Positions 8,418-17,428 of a stretch of 64,000 nucleotides of DNA are shown in pieces; the stretch's first letter is position 1; each line of letters begins with the position of its first letter. The stretch comes from Hyella patelloides LEGE 07179 (lineage in GTDB: Bacteria > Cyanobacteriota > Cyanobacteriia > Cyanobacteriales > Xenococcaceae), in assembly GCF_900659865.1 (NCBI RefSeq), contig NZ_LR213767.1, positions 1 through 64,000 of the forward strand, given 5' to 3'. The translations under genes and the position numbers were made by a program. The notes under the pieces are model-generated. The model searched no databases and was not told the DNA's origin. It worked only from the letters and a program-made list of their open reading frames with translations.

Positions 8418-9209
8418 TTAAAGGATATCACGCCAAGAGTGACCCCTTTTAATATCTCTAATAGTCCATTTACTTACATCATATAGCTCAGCTATTTCTC
8501 TAATACTAAATTTTCTCTCTCGCAATAAAACTTTAATTTCCTTGACTTGTTCGGCGGTTAATTTAGTCCGATAGCGACGAATTTTTGCTGTGGAATTAGC
8601 AATGTAACCCGTAACTTTACTCCAAGTTTTGCCATACTTGATCTTTTGTATTGTTTTAGTACTAACATCAAAACAGAGAGCAATTTGGCGGGCGGATAAT
8701 CGTTGTTCTTGTAATAATTCCCAAATTTCTAAAACTTGTGCTTCGGTTAATTTAGAATTAGTTTGCGAACCGTGAGAATTAAATAAACCATTGTCAATAG
8801 CGTGTTGATGGTTTTCTGCGTTGGTAATCCATTCTAAATTGTCAGCGCAATTATTGTGTTTATGACCATCCATATGATTTAAGCAATAAGAATCAAGCTT
8901 ACTACCTATTTCCCCTTTTGGCGGGGGTAAAAAAGCCTTTGCTACTAGATGATGTACCCCTTTCATTTGTACTTGGGAATTTCGACAGAGATAAACTTGA
9001 AGATAGTTATTGCGATCGCTGTGAAGTTTTAATAGCTTACCAGGAATTATTTGTAACTCGCCATTTTGATTGTTAATGAAACGATCTAAAGAGCGAATTC
9101 GACCTCGATCTGATACTTGATAAACACCCTCATATCCAGAAATCGCTACCCATTTTTCTTCATTAGCAGCTATCTCTTGGTCTTCATTACGATAATTCAT
9201 GGCACACAA
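8418..9209 (-). CDS. NUMOD4/HNH homing-type endonuclease
   Basis: 263-aa free-standing endonuclease. Residues 19-42 are a NUMOD4 motif (KWVAISGYEGVYQVSDRGRIRSL). Residues 87-127 form an HNH_3 nuclease: H87-H88, then N111-H112 in LNHMDGHKHNN, and N124-L-E-W. The C-terminus has two helix-turn-helix NUMOD/IENR-like repeats at about 152-193 and 215-258 (LTEAQVLEI... and LTAEQVKEI...), which are DNA-binding. Such genes normally live in phage genomes or introns as selfish DNA. No intron or split host gene is visible here. It sits directly upstream of the cytochrome gene on the same strand. Confidence 0.85.
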   Translation of the reverse strand: MCAMNYRNEDQEIAANEEKWVAISGYEGVYQVSDRGRIRSLDRFINNQNGELQIIPGKLLKLHSDRNNYLQVYLCRNSQVQMKGVHHLVAKAFLPPPKGEIGSKLDSYCLNHMDGHKHNNCADNLEWITNAENHQHAIDNGLFNSHGSQTNSKLTEAQVLEIWELLQEQRLSARQIALCFDVSTKTIQKIKYGKTWSKVTGYIANSTAKIRRYRTKLTAEQVKEIKVLLRERKFSIREIAELYDVSKWTIRDIKRGHSWRDIL

Positions 9210-9531
9210 GCAAGTAGACAGAACTCATCATATACAAGTTTTACTTTTATCTATTTTTTATAGCAATCTTGTCTGGGTTGTGATACCTATTAAATGGTGT
9301 TGTAAGGTTTTGGGTTGTAGGGTTCTGGGTCGTAATAAATTTAGTTTTGTTTGAGTACCTAGCACCACGCTTTCCCTATTCCTGATTGCTATCTTGATAT
9401 AGGAATAAGACTTTTACCTCATTTGTAAGTTTTTTTTCAATAAAACAAATGATAATCTAATGCAAGTTAAAATTACTTACGTATTCTGAATCAATGTCCT
9501 CAGTCTACAATATCAAAAATTAGATAAAAGA
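9210..9531. other. Intergenic region between divergent genes
   Basis: 322 bp between the HNH endonuclease and ribokinase, which diverge, so promoters for both should lie here. It contains GGTTTTGGGTTGTAGGGTTC-like imperfect short repeats (about 9304-9332) and two copies of a TTGCTAT/ATAGCAA motif (9260, 9388). No gene, RNA or clear operator is seen. Confidence 0.4.
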
Positions 9532-10461
9532 ATGACAATAGTTGTCTTTGGCAGTATTAATCTCGATTTAGTAGTCGAAGTTCCTCATTTACCTGTAAGG
9601 GGCGAAACTGTAGTCGGTAATCGTTTTTTTTCCGCTACAGGAGGCAAAGCAGCCAATCAAGCAGTAGCTGTGGCAAAGCTAGGAGTTCCAGTTTATTCCA
9701 TAGGAAGAGTGGGTAGTGATAATTTTGGTAAAGTACTACTAGAAAACCTGCAAAAAGCAGGAGTAGATACCAGAGGGGTCACAATCGATCCTGACACCCA
9801 TTCTGGAGTAGCATCTATTGTAATAGACGAATATGGAGATAATGCAATTGCTTGTGCTGCGGGAGCAAATAACCTCGTCAGAGAGCAAGAATTAAGCGAT
9901 TTTCAAGCTTTATTACCCCAAGCAAAAGTAATTTTAATGGAATTGGGAATTCCTTTAGCAACAGTTATGGAAGCTCTTAAAAGGGCGCAGGATAGTAACT
10001 GTACTATCATTCTCGATCCTGCTCCTGTAAAGTCTAAACTACCCGATGAAATCTACCAAATGGTAGATATTATCACTCCTAACGAAATAGAAGCCAGTCA
10101 GTTAGTAGGGTTTACTGTTGATGGTATTACTACAGCCAGACAAGCTGCATTTTTTTTACACCAAATGGGCGCGAAAACAGTCATTATTACTTTAGGTAGT
10201 CAAGGAGCTTTTTGTAGTACAGGAGAAGAAAGCTATTGGGTTAGACCGATACCAGTAAAAGCTATTGATACTGTAGCTGCGGGAGATGCTTTTAACGGTG
10301 CGTTAGCAGTAGCTCTAGCAGAAGGTAAATCCCTTAAAGAGGCTATTCAATGGGGAAACGTAGCTGGAGCTTTAACCGTAACAAAACGAGGCGCACAATC
10401 TTCTCTACCCCACAAAGAAAGTTTTTTACAGCTATTAGCCCAACAGAAAGAAAACAATTAG
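9532..10461 (+). CDS. rbsK: Ribokinase (PfkB family)
   Basis: Phosphorylates D-ribose at O5 with ATP, moving it into the pentose phosphate pool. PfkB signatures are clear: the N-terminal FGSINLDLVVEVPHLPVRGET, GGKAANQAVAVAKLG (first PfkB signature) and the C-terminal DTVAAGDAFNGALAVALAEG with the catalytic Asp in AAGDAF. At 309 aa the length fits. The ATG at 9532 gives the conserved start. A sugar ABC permease gene follows 188 bp downstream on the same strand, which hints at pentose or sugar use but does not prove an operon. Confidence 0.9.
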   Translation: MTIVVFGSINLDLVVEVPHLPVRGETVVGNRFFSATGGKAANQAVAVAKLGVPVYSIGRVGSDNFGKVLLENLQKAGVDTRGVTIDPDTHSGVASIVIDEYGDNAIACAAGANNLVREQELSDFQALLPQAKVILMELGIPLATVMEALKRAQDSNCTIILDPAPVKSKLPDEIYQMVDIITPNEIEASQLVGFTVDGITTARQAAFFLHQMGAKTVIITLGSQGAFCSTGEESYWVRPIPVKAIDTVAAGDAFNGALAVALAEGKSLKEAIQWGNVAGALTVTKRGAQSSLPHKESFLQLLAQQKENN

Positions 10462-10554
10462 TTAGTTGGTTGTTGGTAGTTAAGGACAAGGACTCGGATT
10501 ATTGTTGTTTGAAAAATCTTCCTCATCCCTCATAATTCATCCTTCATCCTTTAT

Positions 10555-10598
10555 GCGAAGCGGTATCCTTTAGGGCATCCCCCTTCGAGGACGTAGTA
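10555..10598. repeat. Dispersed repeat (GCGAAGCGGTATCCTTTAGG family)
   Basis: The stretch starting GCGAAGCGGTATCCTTTAGG at 10555 is repeated exactly over 22 bp at 41071-41092 inside tnpB, and 18 bp of it (GAAGCGGTATCCTTTAGG) recurs in a larger element at 56515-56587. A related CTTCGAGGACGTA tail is partly shared with 25236-25250. It lies in the spacer between ribokinase and the permease. Confidence 0.7.
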
Positions 10599-10649
10599 AT
10601 TCATCCTTCATTCCTTGCTTGACTTATGTTCTCCTGACTTCCTTAAAAA

Positions 10650-11471
10650 ATGAATAATTCCCGATCTTGGTCTAAATTATTAACCTTTACTTTACTCATC
10701 GCGGGTGCAATCATTATTTTGTTGCCGTTAGGGGTGGTTTTCTTAACCTCTTTTGCTACTCCAGAAGCAGCTACCAGCGAAGCTGTTAATTTTAATTCTT
10801 TTACTTGGGCAAATTACCAAGAAGCTTGGCAAAGAGGCAGCTTTTTACTGGCTTTTACTAACTCTACTATCGTTGCTTTAGGTGTAACTGCTCTGCAAAT
10901 TTTAACTTCTGCTTTAGCTGGGTATGCTTTAGCAAGATTACAATTCCGTGGTCGAGAAGCTATTTTATTATTAGTAATTTCTACTTTAGTAATTCCCTTC
11001 CAACTATTGGTAATACCAATTTTTGTCGTTTTAAAATGGGGCAGTTTAATCAATACTTATTGGGCTTTAATTTTACCCACTGCTGCTAATGGCTTCGGTA
11101 TTTTCTTGATGCGACAATATTTTGCTAGTATCCCTGTTGAGCTAGAAGAAGCTGCTATATTGGATGGTGCAAATCGTTGGCAGGTTTTAACTAATATTAT
11201 GTTACCTTTGTCCCGTCCTGGTTTAATCACTTTATTTCTCTTTACTTTTATTGGGGAATGGAATGATTTATTTAAACCTTTAGTATTTACGACTCGCCCA
11301 GAATTAAGAACAGTACAATTAGCATTAGCAGAATTTCAAGAAGAATTTACTAGTAATTGGCCTTTGATGATGGCAGCAGTAGTAATTAGTACAATTCCTG
11401 TAATTGTTTTGTTCTTAATTGGTCAGCGTCAGTTTATCCAAGGTATCGGCTCAACAGGAATCAAAAATTAA
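10650..11471 (+). CDS. Carbohydrate ABC transporter permease (MalG type)
   Basis: Inner-membrane permease subunit of a sugar ABC importer. Six hydrophobic segments are visible (first at about 10-32, last at about 240-262), with the cytoplasmic EAA loop EEAAILDGANRWQVLTNIMLPL at about 165-188, which contacts the ATPase. 273 aa is typical. Neither a binding protein, an ATPase nor a second permease is adjacent; in cyanobacteria these parts are often scattered. The nearby ribokinase suggests sugar uptake, but the substrate is unknown. Converges with the AI-2E family gene 15 bp downstream. Confidence 0.88.
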   Translation: MNNSRSWSKLLTFTLLIAGAIIILLPLGVVFLTSFATPEAATSEAVNFNSFTWANYQEAWQRGSFLLAFTNSTIVALGVTALQILTSALAGYALARLQFRGREAILLLVISTLVIPFQLLVIPIFVVLKWGSLINTYWALILPTAANGFGIFLMRQYFASIPVELEEAAILDGANRWQVLTNIMLPLSRPGLITLFLFTFIGEWNDLFKPLVFTTRPELRTVQLALAEFQEEFTSNWPLMMAAVVISTIPVIVLFLIGQRQFIQGIGSTGIKN

Positions 11472-11486
11472 TTAACAAAATAATAC

Positions 11487-12509
11487 TTATTTCTTCTTTT
11501 CCCAAGTATCTAAAATATCTTTAAAAATTGCTTCTTCGACCCAAGTTTTAGCTACTACAGTTAAAGGTAAAGCTAATAATAATCCCATCAGACCAAAAGT
11601 TCTTGCAAAAAAAATTTGAGCCGTTAAAGTAATTGCAGGGAGTAAAGAAACTTGTCTTGCCATTACAGTTGGCGATAGCCAATAGGTTTCTATATTTTGA
11701 ATAATAAAATACCAAATTAAAACAGCAGCAATTTTCCAAGGAGATTCTAGCACTGCAATTGATAAAGGAAAAACAACGCTAGTAGCAGGGCCAATATTAG
11801 GAATAAAATTGAGTATTCCAGCAATTAAAGCATGAACTAAAACTAAACGAATTTGTAAAATAGCTAACCCAATACCACTAGCAATACCGATAAATAAACA
11901 ATTAATTAAAATACCTTGTAACCAACTTCCCAAAGCTGTTTCTGATAAAGATAAGATGCTATCAGCACGCCGACGGTAGAAAGAAGGAAATAAACTTAGA
12001 AAAGCTTTGCGATATCTTTGGGGGTCTGCTAACATCATAACCGCGATCGCAAATACCAATAAAATTTGTAAAATTGCGGTTACAGAATTAGAAAAAATGC
12101 CTAAAAATCCTGAAAATAATTCTTGCACAGATGGTAATTGAGCAAGCAGATCTCCACGAGTTGGTAAATCAGGAAAATCATCGGGTAATCGGCTTTCTAA
12201 ACCCGCTAATTCCCAGTCAATTTTTGCCCAAACTCGCGGTAATTCTTCTAGTAATTTTTGTAGCTGTTCGCTAAAAGGAGGAACAACTAACCAAATAAAT
12301 AAAGCCAGAAATGTCACAAAAGAGCTAACTGCACAAATAACAGCTAATCTATGGGGAAATTTCTTTTTTTCCAACCATTTCACTAAACGATTTAGAGCAA
12401 CAGCGATCACAACTGCGGTAAATACCAAAAGCAACAGATGCCTAATTTGCCAGAGAACAAACAAAGCAATAATTAAACAAACAAAACCAAACCACTGACC
12501 CAGATTCAT
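11487..12509 (-). CDS. AI-2E family transporter
   Basis: 340-aa polytopic membrane protein of the AI-2E/PerM exporter family (PF01594-type architecture). An N-terminal pair of hydrophobic helices (1-45) is followed by a third (about 60-80), a soluble amphipathic region (about 85-140), and a C-terminal cluster of five helices containing the characteristic NFIPNIGPATSVVFPL (about 238-253) and a PTVMARQ motif. Members move small molecules or ions; the name does not imply autoinducer-2 transport here. It is downstream of the serine hydrolase on the same strand, with a 141-bp gap. Confidence 0.87.
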   Translation of the reverse strand: MNLGQWFGFVCLIIALFVLWQIRHLLLLVFTAVVIAVALNRLVKWLEKKKFPHRLAVICAVSSFVTFLALFIWLVVPPFSEQLQKLLEELPRVWAKIDWELAGLESRLPDDFPDLPTRGDLLAQLPSVQELFSGFLGIFSNSVTAILQILLVFAIAVMMLADPQRYRKAFLSLFPSFYRRRADSILSLSETALGSWLQGILINCLFIGIASGIGLAILQIRLVLVHALIAGILNFIPNIGPATSVVFPLSIAVLESPWKIAAVLIWYFIIQNIETYWLSPTVMARQVSLLPAITLTAQIFFARTFGLMGLLLALPLTVVAKTWVEEAIFKDILDTWEKKK

Positions 12510-12650
12510 TGATAATGCTATATTGCCATAGTTGATTAGCGATCTTGCAAACTCGTGAAGGAAGCATAGAGTATAGCAGACTAGCCAAATATTACACGAT
12601 TGCTATAGAACCATCCTACTAAATTACAGAATAGATAAATTGAGAAGTTT

Positions 12651-13853
12651 TTAACGAGCATAGTCTGGAAAATCGCTAAAATTATCTTTTAAGATGTTTT
12701 TTCCTAAAATAAGACCTGTATCTGTACCGTAAAAAATTTCTCTCCGAAATAATCCTCCATCAATGCGGTTAGAAAGAACAATTACTAAAGTTTTATTGGG
12801 ATCGTCATACTTCAGAAAAATGGCATTTTGCGAATCAGTTGCACCGTCATGGCTAATCATTTTTCCGTATTCAGATGACTTTTCAATTGCCCATCCATAA
12901 CCATAATAGCTTTCATCCTCATTATTTTCTTTGATGTAGGGCGTAAATAGCTTTGCAGTAGATTTTTCAGCAAGAATCAGGTTATTTTCTAGGGCAGTAT
13001 TCCATAAATAAAGATCGCCTATTGTTGTCAATACACCACCAAAGCCAAGCAATCCCCAAGATGGACCTGGTCTTGTTGCAGCAGAGCCAAAGTCTTTTTT
13101 CTTGTTATACCCGTGAGCAACCGTTATTTCTGACCATTGAGGATCGTTATAAAAGCCTGTATGAATCATCCCGACAGGATTGAACAAATGCTCTTTCAAA
13201 TAAGCTTGAAAAGGTTGTCCAGATACAATTTCGATAATTGCTGCGAGTAATCCATAACCAGTATCAGAATATAAGTATTTTGTTCCTGGTGGAAATTTTA
13301 ATTTGGCATCAAAAGCCAATGCGACAGCTTCTTGACGACTGGTTTCTGTAAAATCATTTTGATAGACATAACTTGGTAAACTAGATGAATGAGTTAATAG
13401 TTGATGCAGAGTAATATCAGCTTTATCTGGTGGAACATCATCAAAAAAATTGGCCAAAGTATCCGTAACTTGTAATTTTCCCTGCTCCTCTAAATGTAGT
13501 ATGGCTGTTGCTGTGAATTGTTTTGAAAGCGAACCCGTATCGAAAACGGTTGCAGGTGTGATGGGGATATTTTTGTTTTGATCTGCTAAACCATACCCAT
13601 CCTTAAAAATTACTTCGCCATTTTGAGCTACAAGCACTGCACCAGAAAATCCAGCTTCTTCAAGACGATCCAGATAAGTTTTAATCTGATATTCAAGGTT
13701 GTTATGATTCAATCGTTCATTGATAGGTTTTTTATTATTAAAGTCAATTTGTTCTGAAGAAACAGTTTTTGCTGCCAAATAAGAACCAAATAAAGAAATG
13801 AGTATTCCCAAACAAAAAAAGGCAACTAGTTGAAAACGGCTACGCTTTTTCAA
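12651..13853 (-). CDS. Serine hydrolase (class C beta-lactamase-like)
   Basis: Penicillin-binding-protein-like serine hydrolase, 400 aa. An N-terminal hydrophobic helix (about 8-30) works as a signal peptide or membrane anchor. The nucleophile motif is S108-L-S-K111 in FDTGSLSKQFTATA, and the second catalytic motif is YSDTGYG (Tyr-x-Asp in place of Tyr-x-Asn). A third conserved region lies near ISHDGATDSQ, at the HxG position. Family members include esterases, DD-peptidases and peptidases, so the substrate is open. The gene lies 120 bp downstream of the sigma-ankyrin gene on the same strand and could share its transcript. Confidence 0.87.
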   Translation of the reverse strand: MKKRSRFQLVAFFCLGILISLFGSYLAAKTVSSEQIDFNNKKPINERLNHNNLEYQIKTYLDRLEEAGFSGAVLVAQNGEVIFKDGYGLADQNKNIPITPATVFDTGSLSKQFTATAILHLEEQGKLQVTDTLANFFDDVPPDKADITLHQLLTHSSSLPSYVYQNDFTETSRQEAVALAFDAKLKFPPGTKYLYSDTGYGLLAAIIEIVSGQPFQAYLKEHLFNPVGMIHTGFYNDPQWSEITVAHGYNKKKDFGSAATRPGPSWGLLGFGGVLTTIGDLYLWNTALENNLILAEKSTAKLFTPYIKENNEDESYYGYGWAIEKSSEYGKMISHDGATDSQNAIFLKYDDPNKTLVIVLSNRIDGGLFRREIFYGTDTGLILGKNILKDNFSDFPDYAR

Positions 13854-13973
13854 AACTTATCTCCTGACACCAGTGTTCAAAAATTTTGTTAGATTCCCGA
13901 CTGAATGCCAAGAATAGTAATCTGTAATTGTTGTCAATCGCTTTTTTCTGCTTCGGATTAAAAAAATAGCCAA

Positions 13974-15779
13974 TTACAATTTTTCTGTTTCAAGTTGCTG
14001 CAATAACTCAACTGCTGCTGGTTGTCCGAATTCTTTTGCCCAATCAAGAGGTGTATAGTTATGGATGTTATCCTTAGCATTTAGATCGGCTTGATACTTT
14101 ACTAATAAACGAATTAAATCTAAATTTCCTTTAGCTGCTGCACCCTGAAGAGTGGTTAATTCAAGTTCCCCAATACTTTTAGCGTTAACATCCGCTCCAG
14201 CTTCGAGCAGAATTTTTGCGATTTCAATTTGTTCGGTTTTAATAGCTGCGTGCAATGGTGTCAAATTAGCAACAAAATCACCTAATTTGTCTTTGATTCT
14301 AAGATTAATATCTGCGCCTCTTTCTAGTAACCAAGATGCTGCTGTTGTTAAACCTTTTTGAATTGTGTAATGGAGTAACAAAGGTTTTTGAGAAATGATA
14401 GTAGGCTGTGTATCCAATAAAGCTTGAGCTTGTTCCCATTGTTCGGCAATAATTAGAGTAGATAGATCGATTTGAGCATTATTTGCCATTAATAAATCAA
14501 TAATCTGCTGATGCTCGGCTTTCGTAGCCATACATAAAGGAGTTACGCCAAAACGGGTTAGAGCATTAACATCAGCACCTTTTTCTAACAGAAATTCTAC
14601 TATTTCAGTCCTATTATTAGCTATAGCAAAATGGAGAGGTTGAAACTCATCCATCGCAAAACCCAATCTTTGGGTAAGTACTTCTGGATTTGATTCAATT
14701 AGAGAACTAACTAAATCTTGGTTCTTAAGAGAGATCGCACTAAAGATATCTAATTGCGCTCCTTTACTAATCAAATATTCTCTAATTTCTTGATGACAAT
14801 CGCCCATAACACAATTAGGAGGACATATTTGAAAAATGGTTGTCCAACCTAAAGGCGTAAGATTATACCAGTTATCTTTGGCATTAATATTGGCATCGTT
14901 TTCAACTAAAAGTTTAGTAACTTCTAAATGACCTCCTGTAGCAGCCCAGTGCAATGGGGTAGTCTTACTATAGTTGCCTTCTAAAGCATTAACATTAGCA
15001 CCAGCATCTAATAGTAACTTGACAATATCTAGATATCCTCGATGAGCAGCATAATGCAACGGAGTACTATGAATACAATCATCTTTGATGTTAGCTAAAC
15101 TAATATCTTGCTTAAGCAGGATTTGTATTGTTTTTTCATTCCCGCTACAAGCAGCTTCAATTATTTGAGTGATTCTGCTAGCAAAAGTATCATCTTGAGA
15201 AGGACGTTGATTGTCTAAATAATCTTCTACCATGTTCATAACCTCTGGTTTAAGTCGGTTTCTAGCACTGTGTAAACGGTTTTTAATTGTTGAGATCGGA
15301 ATTTCTAAAAAAGCACTAATTTCTTTCTGAGAGCGATCGCTAAGATAAAACAAAGTAATCACTTCTCTCTCAGTTTTGGGTAATAATTCAATTGCTCGAC
15401 CAATTTTGGCTTGTAATTCCCTGACTTCAGCAATACTTAGGGGATTGGGTTGAGACGACATTAATTCTTCTGTCTGAGTTAAAGAGACGAAAGAAGGGCG
15501 TTTGACTCTTATCGTGCGATCGCAATGTTTGAAGACAATTTTTTTGAACCAGCTAGCAAATGCACCATGATTACGCAGTCGAGACAGATTAAGATAAGCT
15601 TCGATAAAAGCCTCTTGTGCTGCTTCTTCTGCTTCGGGGAAATTTCTTAAGATCGAGTAAGCGTAACCCACTGCTAAATCTTGAAATTGTTTAACAATTC
15701 GATTGTAGGCAGAGCGATCGCCATTCTGAGCTTTTTCTACTAGAGTAATTAGTGTTTCTAGGCTCAACCTTGGGGTCAT
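13974..15779 (-). CDS. ECF sigma factor fused to ankyrin repeats
   Basis: 601-aa fusion. Residues 10-95 form sigma-70 region 2 (DRSAYNRIVKQFQDLAVGYA, EEAAQEAFIEAYLNL) and 120-180 region 4 (LLPKTEREVITLFYLSDRSQKEI, a helix-turn-helix ending STIKNRLHSARNRL). Together they are a complete extracytoplasmic-function sigma factor. From about 200 to 598 there are roughly ten ankyrin repeats (TPLHYAAHRGYLDIVKLLLD, TPLHAAIKTEQIEIAKILLE and others). ECF factors normally stop after region 4, near 180 aa. An ankyrin tail would give built-in protein binding and could replace a separate anti-sigma factor (inference). Its ATG overlaps the stop of a small upstream ORF as ATGA, so translation is probably coupled. 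Confidence 0.9.
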   Translation of the reverse strand: MTPRLSLETLITLVEKAQNGDRSAYNRIVKQFQDLAVGYAYSILRNFPEAEEAAQEAFIEAYLNLSRLRNHGAFASWFKKIVFKHCDRTIRVKRPSFVSLTQTEELMSSQPNPLSIAEVRELQAKIGRAIELLPKTEREVITLFYLSDRSQKEISAFLEIPISTIKNRLHSARNRLKPEVMNMVEDYLDNQRPSQDDTFASRITQIIEAACSGNEKTIQILLKQDISLANIKDDCIHSTPLHYAAHRGYLDIVKLLLDAGANVNALEGNYSKTTPLHWAATGGHLEVTKLLVENDANINAKDNWYNLTPLGWTTIFQICPPNCVMGDCHQEIREYLISKGAQLDIFSAISLKNQDLVSSLIESNPEVLTQRLGFAMDEFQPLHFAIANNRTEIVEFLLEKGADVNALTRFGVTPLCMATKAEHQQIIDLLMANNAQIDLSTLIIAEQWEQAQALLDTQPTIISQKPLLLHYTIQKGLTTAASWLLERGADINLRIKDKLGDFVANLTPLHAAIKTEQIEIAKILLEAGADVNAKSIGELELTTLQGAAAKGNLDLIRLLVKYQADLNAKDNIHNYTPLDWAKEFGQPAAVELLQQLETEKL

Positions 15780-15946
15780 CTTGAACTAAAATTGTCCTCT
15801 GTATTAATAAGACCCAATTTGTCTAAAAAAGGTTTGTTGAATTCAAAATTTAATGCTGAAAACTTGCCATTCTTGGGATAAATAGCAATCATCATGCCAC
15901 GAGAGCTACGAAATTTACAAATTTCCCAGTTTTCGGAATCTGACAT
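15776..15946 (-). CDS. Small protein coupled to sigma-ankyrin gene
   Basis: 56 aa from the ATG at 15946; a TTG at 15979 would give 67 aa. It is not a recognised family. The sequence is a short soluble domain containing SDSENWEICKFRSSRGMMIA and ending LINTEDNFSSR. The stop codon overlaps the sigma start (ATGA), a strong sign of translational coupling, and this is the main reason to believe in the gene. It could be a regulator or partner of the sigma-ankyrin protein; nothing in the sequence shows this. Confidence 0.55.
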   Translation of the reverse strand: MSDSENWEICKFRSSRGMMIAIYPKNGKFSALNFEFNKPFLDKLGLINTEDNFSSR

Positions 15947-15979
15947 AAGAGAGCTATCTTCATCTCGACGCAATGGCAA

Positions 15980-16597
15980 TTACAGACTAAGTTAAAAAAC
16001 TTTAGTCTTAAGTAAATATACTTAATTTATCAACTTAAGTAAGAGAAGCTTTATGCCTTTCGTTGAGGAGCAATTCGAGACGTTTTTCAGATGTTTATTC
16101 TTCTGGGAATTTTTATGATTATTTCAGTTCTTGAAAAAAACTAAACAATAGTTTTTCTTCTAAACCTCATCAGTAAAATAATCGAGGCGATCGCGAATGC
16201 GCCCTCTCTGCTGTTCGCGCAGTGTCAGGCTCCGCCCAATCGCCTCTTACTTTTCTTGTCAGCTTCGATGAAACCGCAGCCTTAACAACAAAAAAAATTA
16301 CCAGGAATTGGTTCTTACAACTCCATATCAATCAATATCGCTAGTCGCTGCTCGAATCTCTGAACAAGGAAAATTAGTCTCTATCATAAAAAAGTAAAAA
16401 TCTAGAGAAAATATTGCATAAAACAGTCAAATAAACCTATGATTATAAATAACACTAACTTCATCAATCATTCCTAGTAAGTATTTACGGAGTGAAGGTT
16501 TACTCTGTAATTGCCCCATAAATTTTTTTCAAGGCAAAATCAAGAAGCGGTTTTTGGTGATTTGGGTAAATGTGCTGAAACTGATGTCAGAAACTAA
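15980..16597. other. Intergenic region with HIP1-containing inverted repeat
   Basis: About 620 bp upstream of the small coupled ORF. GAGGCGAT (16184-16191) and ATCGCCTC (16239-16246) form a perfect 8-bp inverted repeat enclosing a G+C-rich, HIP1-bearing loop and followed by a T-rich stretch. It looks like a dispersed palindromic repeat or terminator. No reliable gene is seen. The promoter of the sigma-ankyrin transcript should lie at the left end. Confidence 0.45.
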
Positions 16598-16861
16598 TTG
16601 CCCAGTAGTTTATCTACTTACCAACAAAACTGTAATTTACCGAACTTGACTTTTTACTTCTCGATCTTGCTATTGATGGGGTTAGTAGTTGAACAGTTTT
16701 ACTGTTATCGACAGCAGAATCCACAATCATCCTCCACTCAAACTACACTACTCACCATGCACATTACTCCACCTTTAATGACCCTGTTTCTCAGCGTAAT
16801 TTATCTTGTATGCGTTTACATCCTCTTAATGTTCTGTCAACTCAAAATCTCAAAACGTTAA
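16598..16861 (+). CDS. Doubtful small membrane protein ORF
   Basis: An 87-codon frame with a TTG start directly after an in-frame TAA. It would encode two hydrophobic helices (about 17-35 and 58-82) with a Gln/Ser-rich linker. There is no good ribosome binding site and no recognised family. An internal ATG would leave 61 aa. It is listed because it fills a large gap and has a coherent two-helix pattern, but it may be chance. Confidence 0.25.
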   Translation: MPSSLSTYQQNCNLPNLTFYFSILLLMGLVVEQFYCYRQQNPQSSSTQTTLLTMHITPPLMTLFLSVIYLVCVYILLMFCQLKISKR

Positions 16862-17428
16862 CTGGAGAATTTAGGCATAATCAGCCGTTATACTAAATCC
16901 AATTGATATGGTGTGATGAACATCGGTTGACGGGGAGACGGGGAGACTTGGCGACAAGAAGAGTTGAAGATATCTTGACGATCCTGATACATCATCTTGA
17001 AGAAAAGGATTTGGTATTTATTAACTTCATTGATTTTCTAGACAAATTTAGACAATTAACGACAAAAATAGATTGGTACAAAGCTATACTCTGGTACAAT
17101 GATCTTAATGAAACCTATTGTGTACGTAACCTCTGTAATTCAAGTGCATACCTCTCCAATAGTTAACGTCATTGTAAAAGTAGTTGATAATTCCAATGTT
17201 TTTAACACTTTGGACAGTCAATATCGAGGCACGTAGTTTGTCCGTTCAGATATATGCTGATAAATGCTTAAGACATATTTGTCTATAAAAGCAGCAACTA
17301 TTAGGTCAAGTTAATCGATTGACAGTAGTTGATTGAGAACACAATCATAAAAAATCAAAATTTTGTAGGATTAATTCATGAATTAATCCTACAGTACCAA
17401 AATGATTTTCAATTTATGTTCCAAACAT
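16862..17428. other. Intergenic region, no supported gene
   Basis: About 570 bp. It holds GACGGGGAGACGGGGAGACT at about 16929-16948, a short imperfect direct repeat common in cyanobacterial spacers. An 87-codon open frame at 16903-17166 shows no family likeness and uses unusual codons. TTCATGAATTAATCCTAC near 17376-17393 with TAGGATTAATTCATGAAT overlapping it gives a short inverted repeat (GTAGGATTAATTC/GAATTAATCCTAC) just past the permease 3' end, a likely terminator. Confidence 0.4.
17366..17393 (-). terminator. Inverted repeat downstream of the GgtD-like permease
   Basis: GTAGGATTAATTC (17367-17379) is followed by GAATTAATCCTAC (17381-17393), a perfect 13-bp inverted repeat with almost no loop, 36 bp beyond the permease stop. 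It is a terminator candidate for the minus-strand gene, although a long U tract is lacking. Confidence 0.45.

Noticed and set aside
16903-17166. 87-codon frame in a spacer
   Set aside because: Runs through a GACGGGGAGACGGGGAGACT-type spacer repeat, has no ribosome binding site and resembles no protein family.
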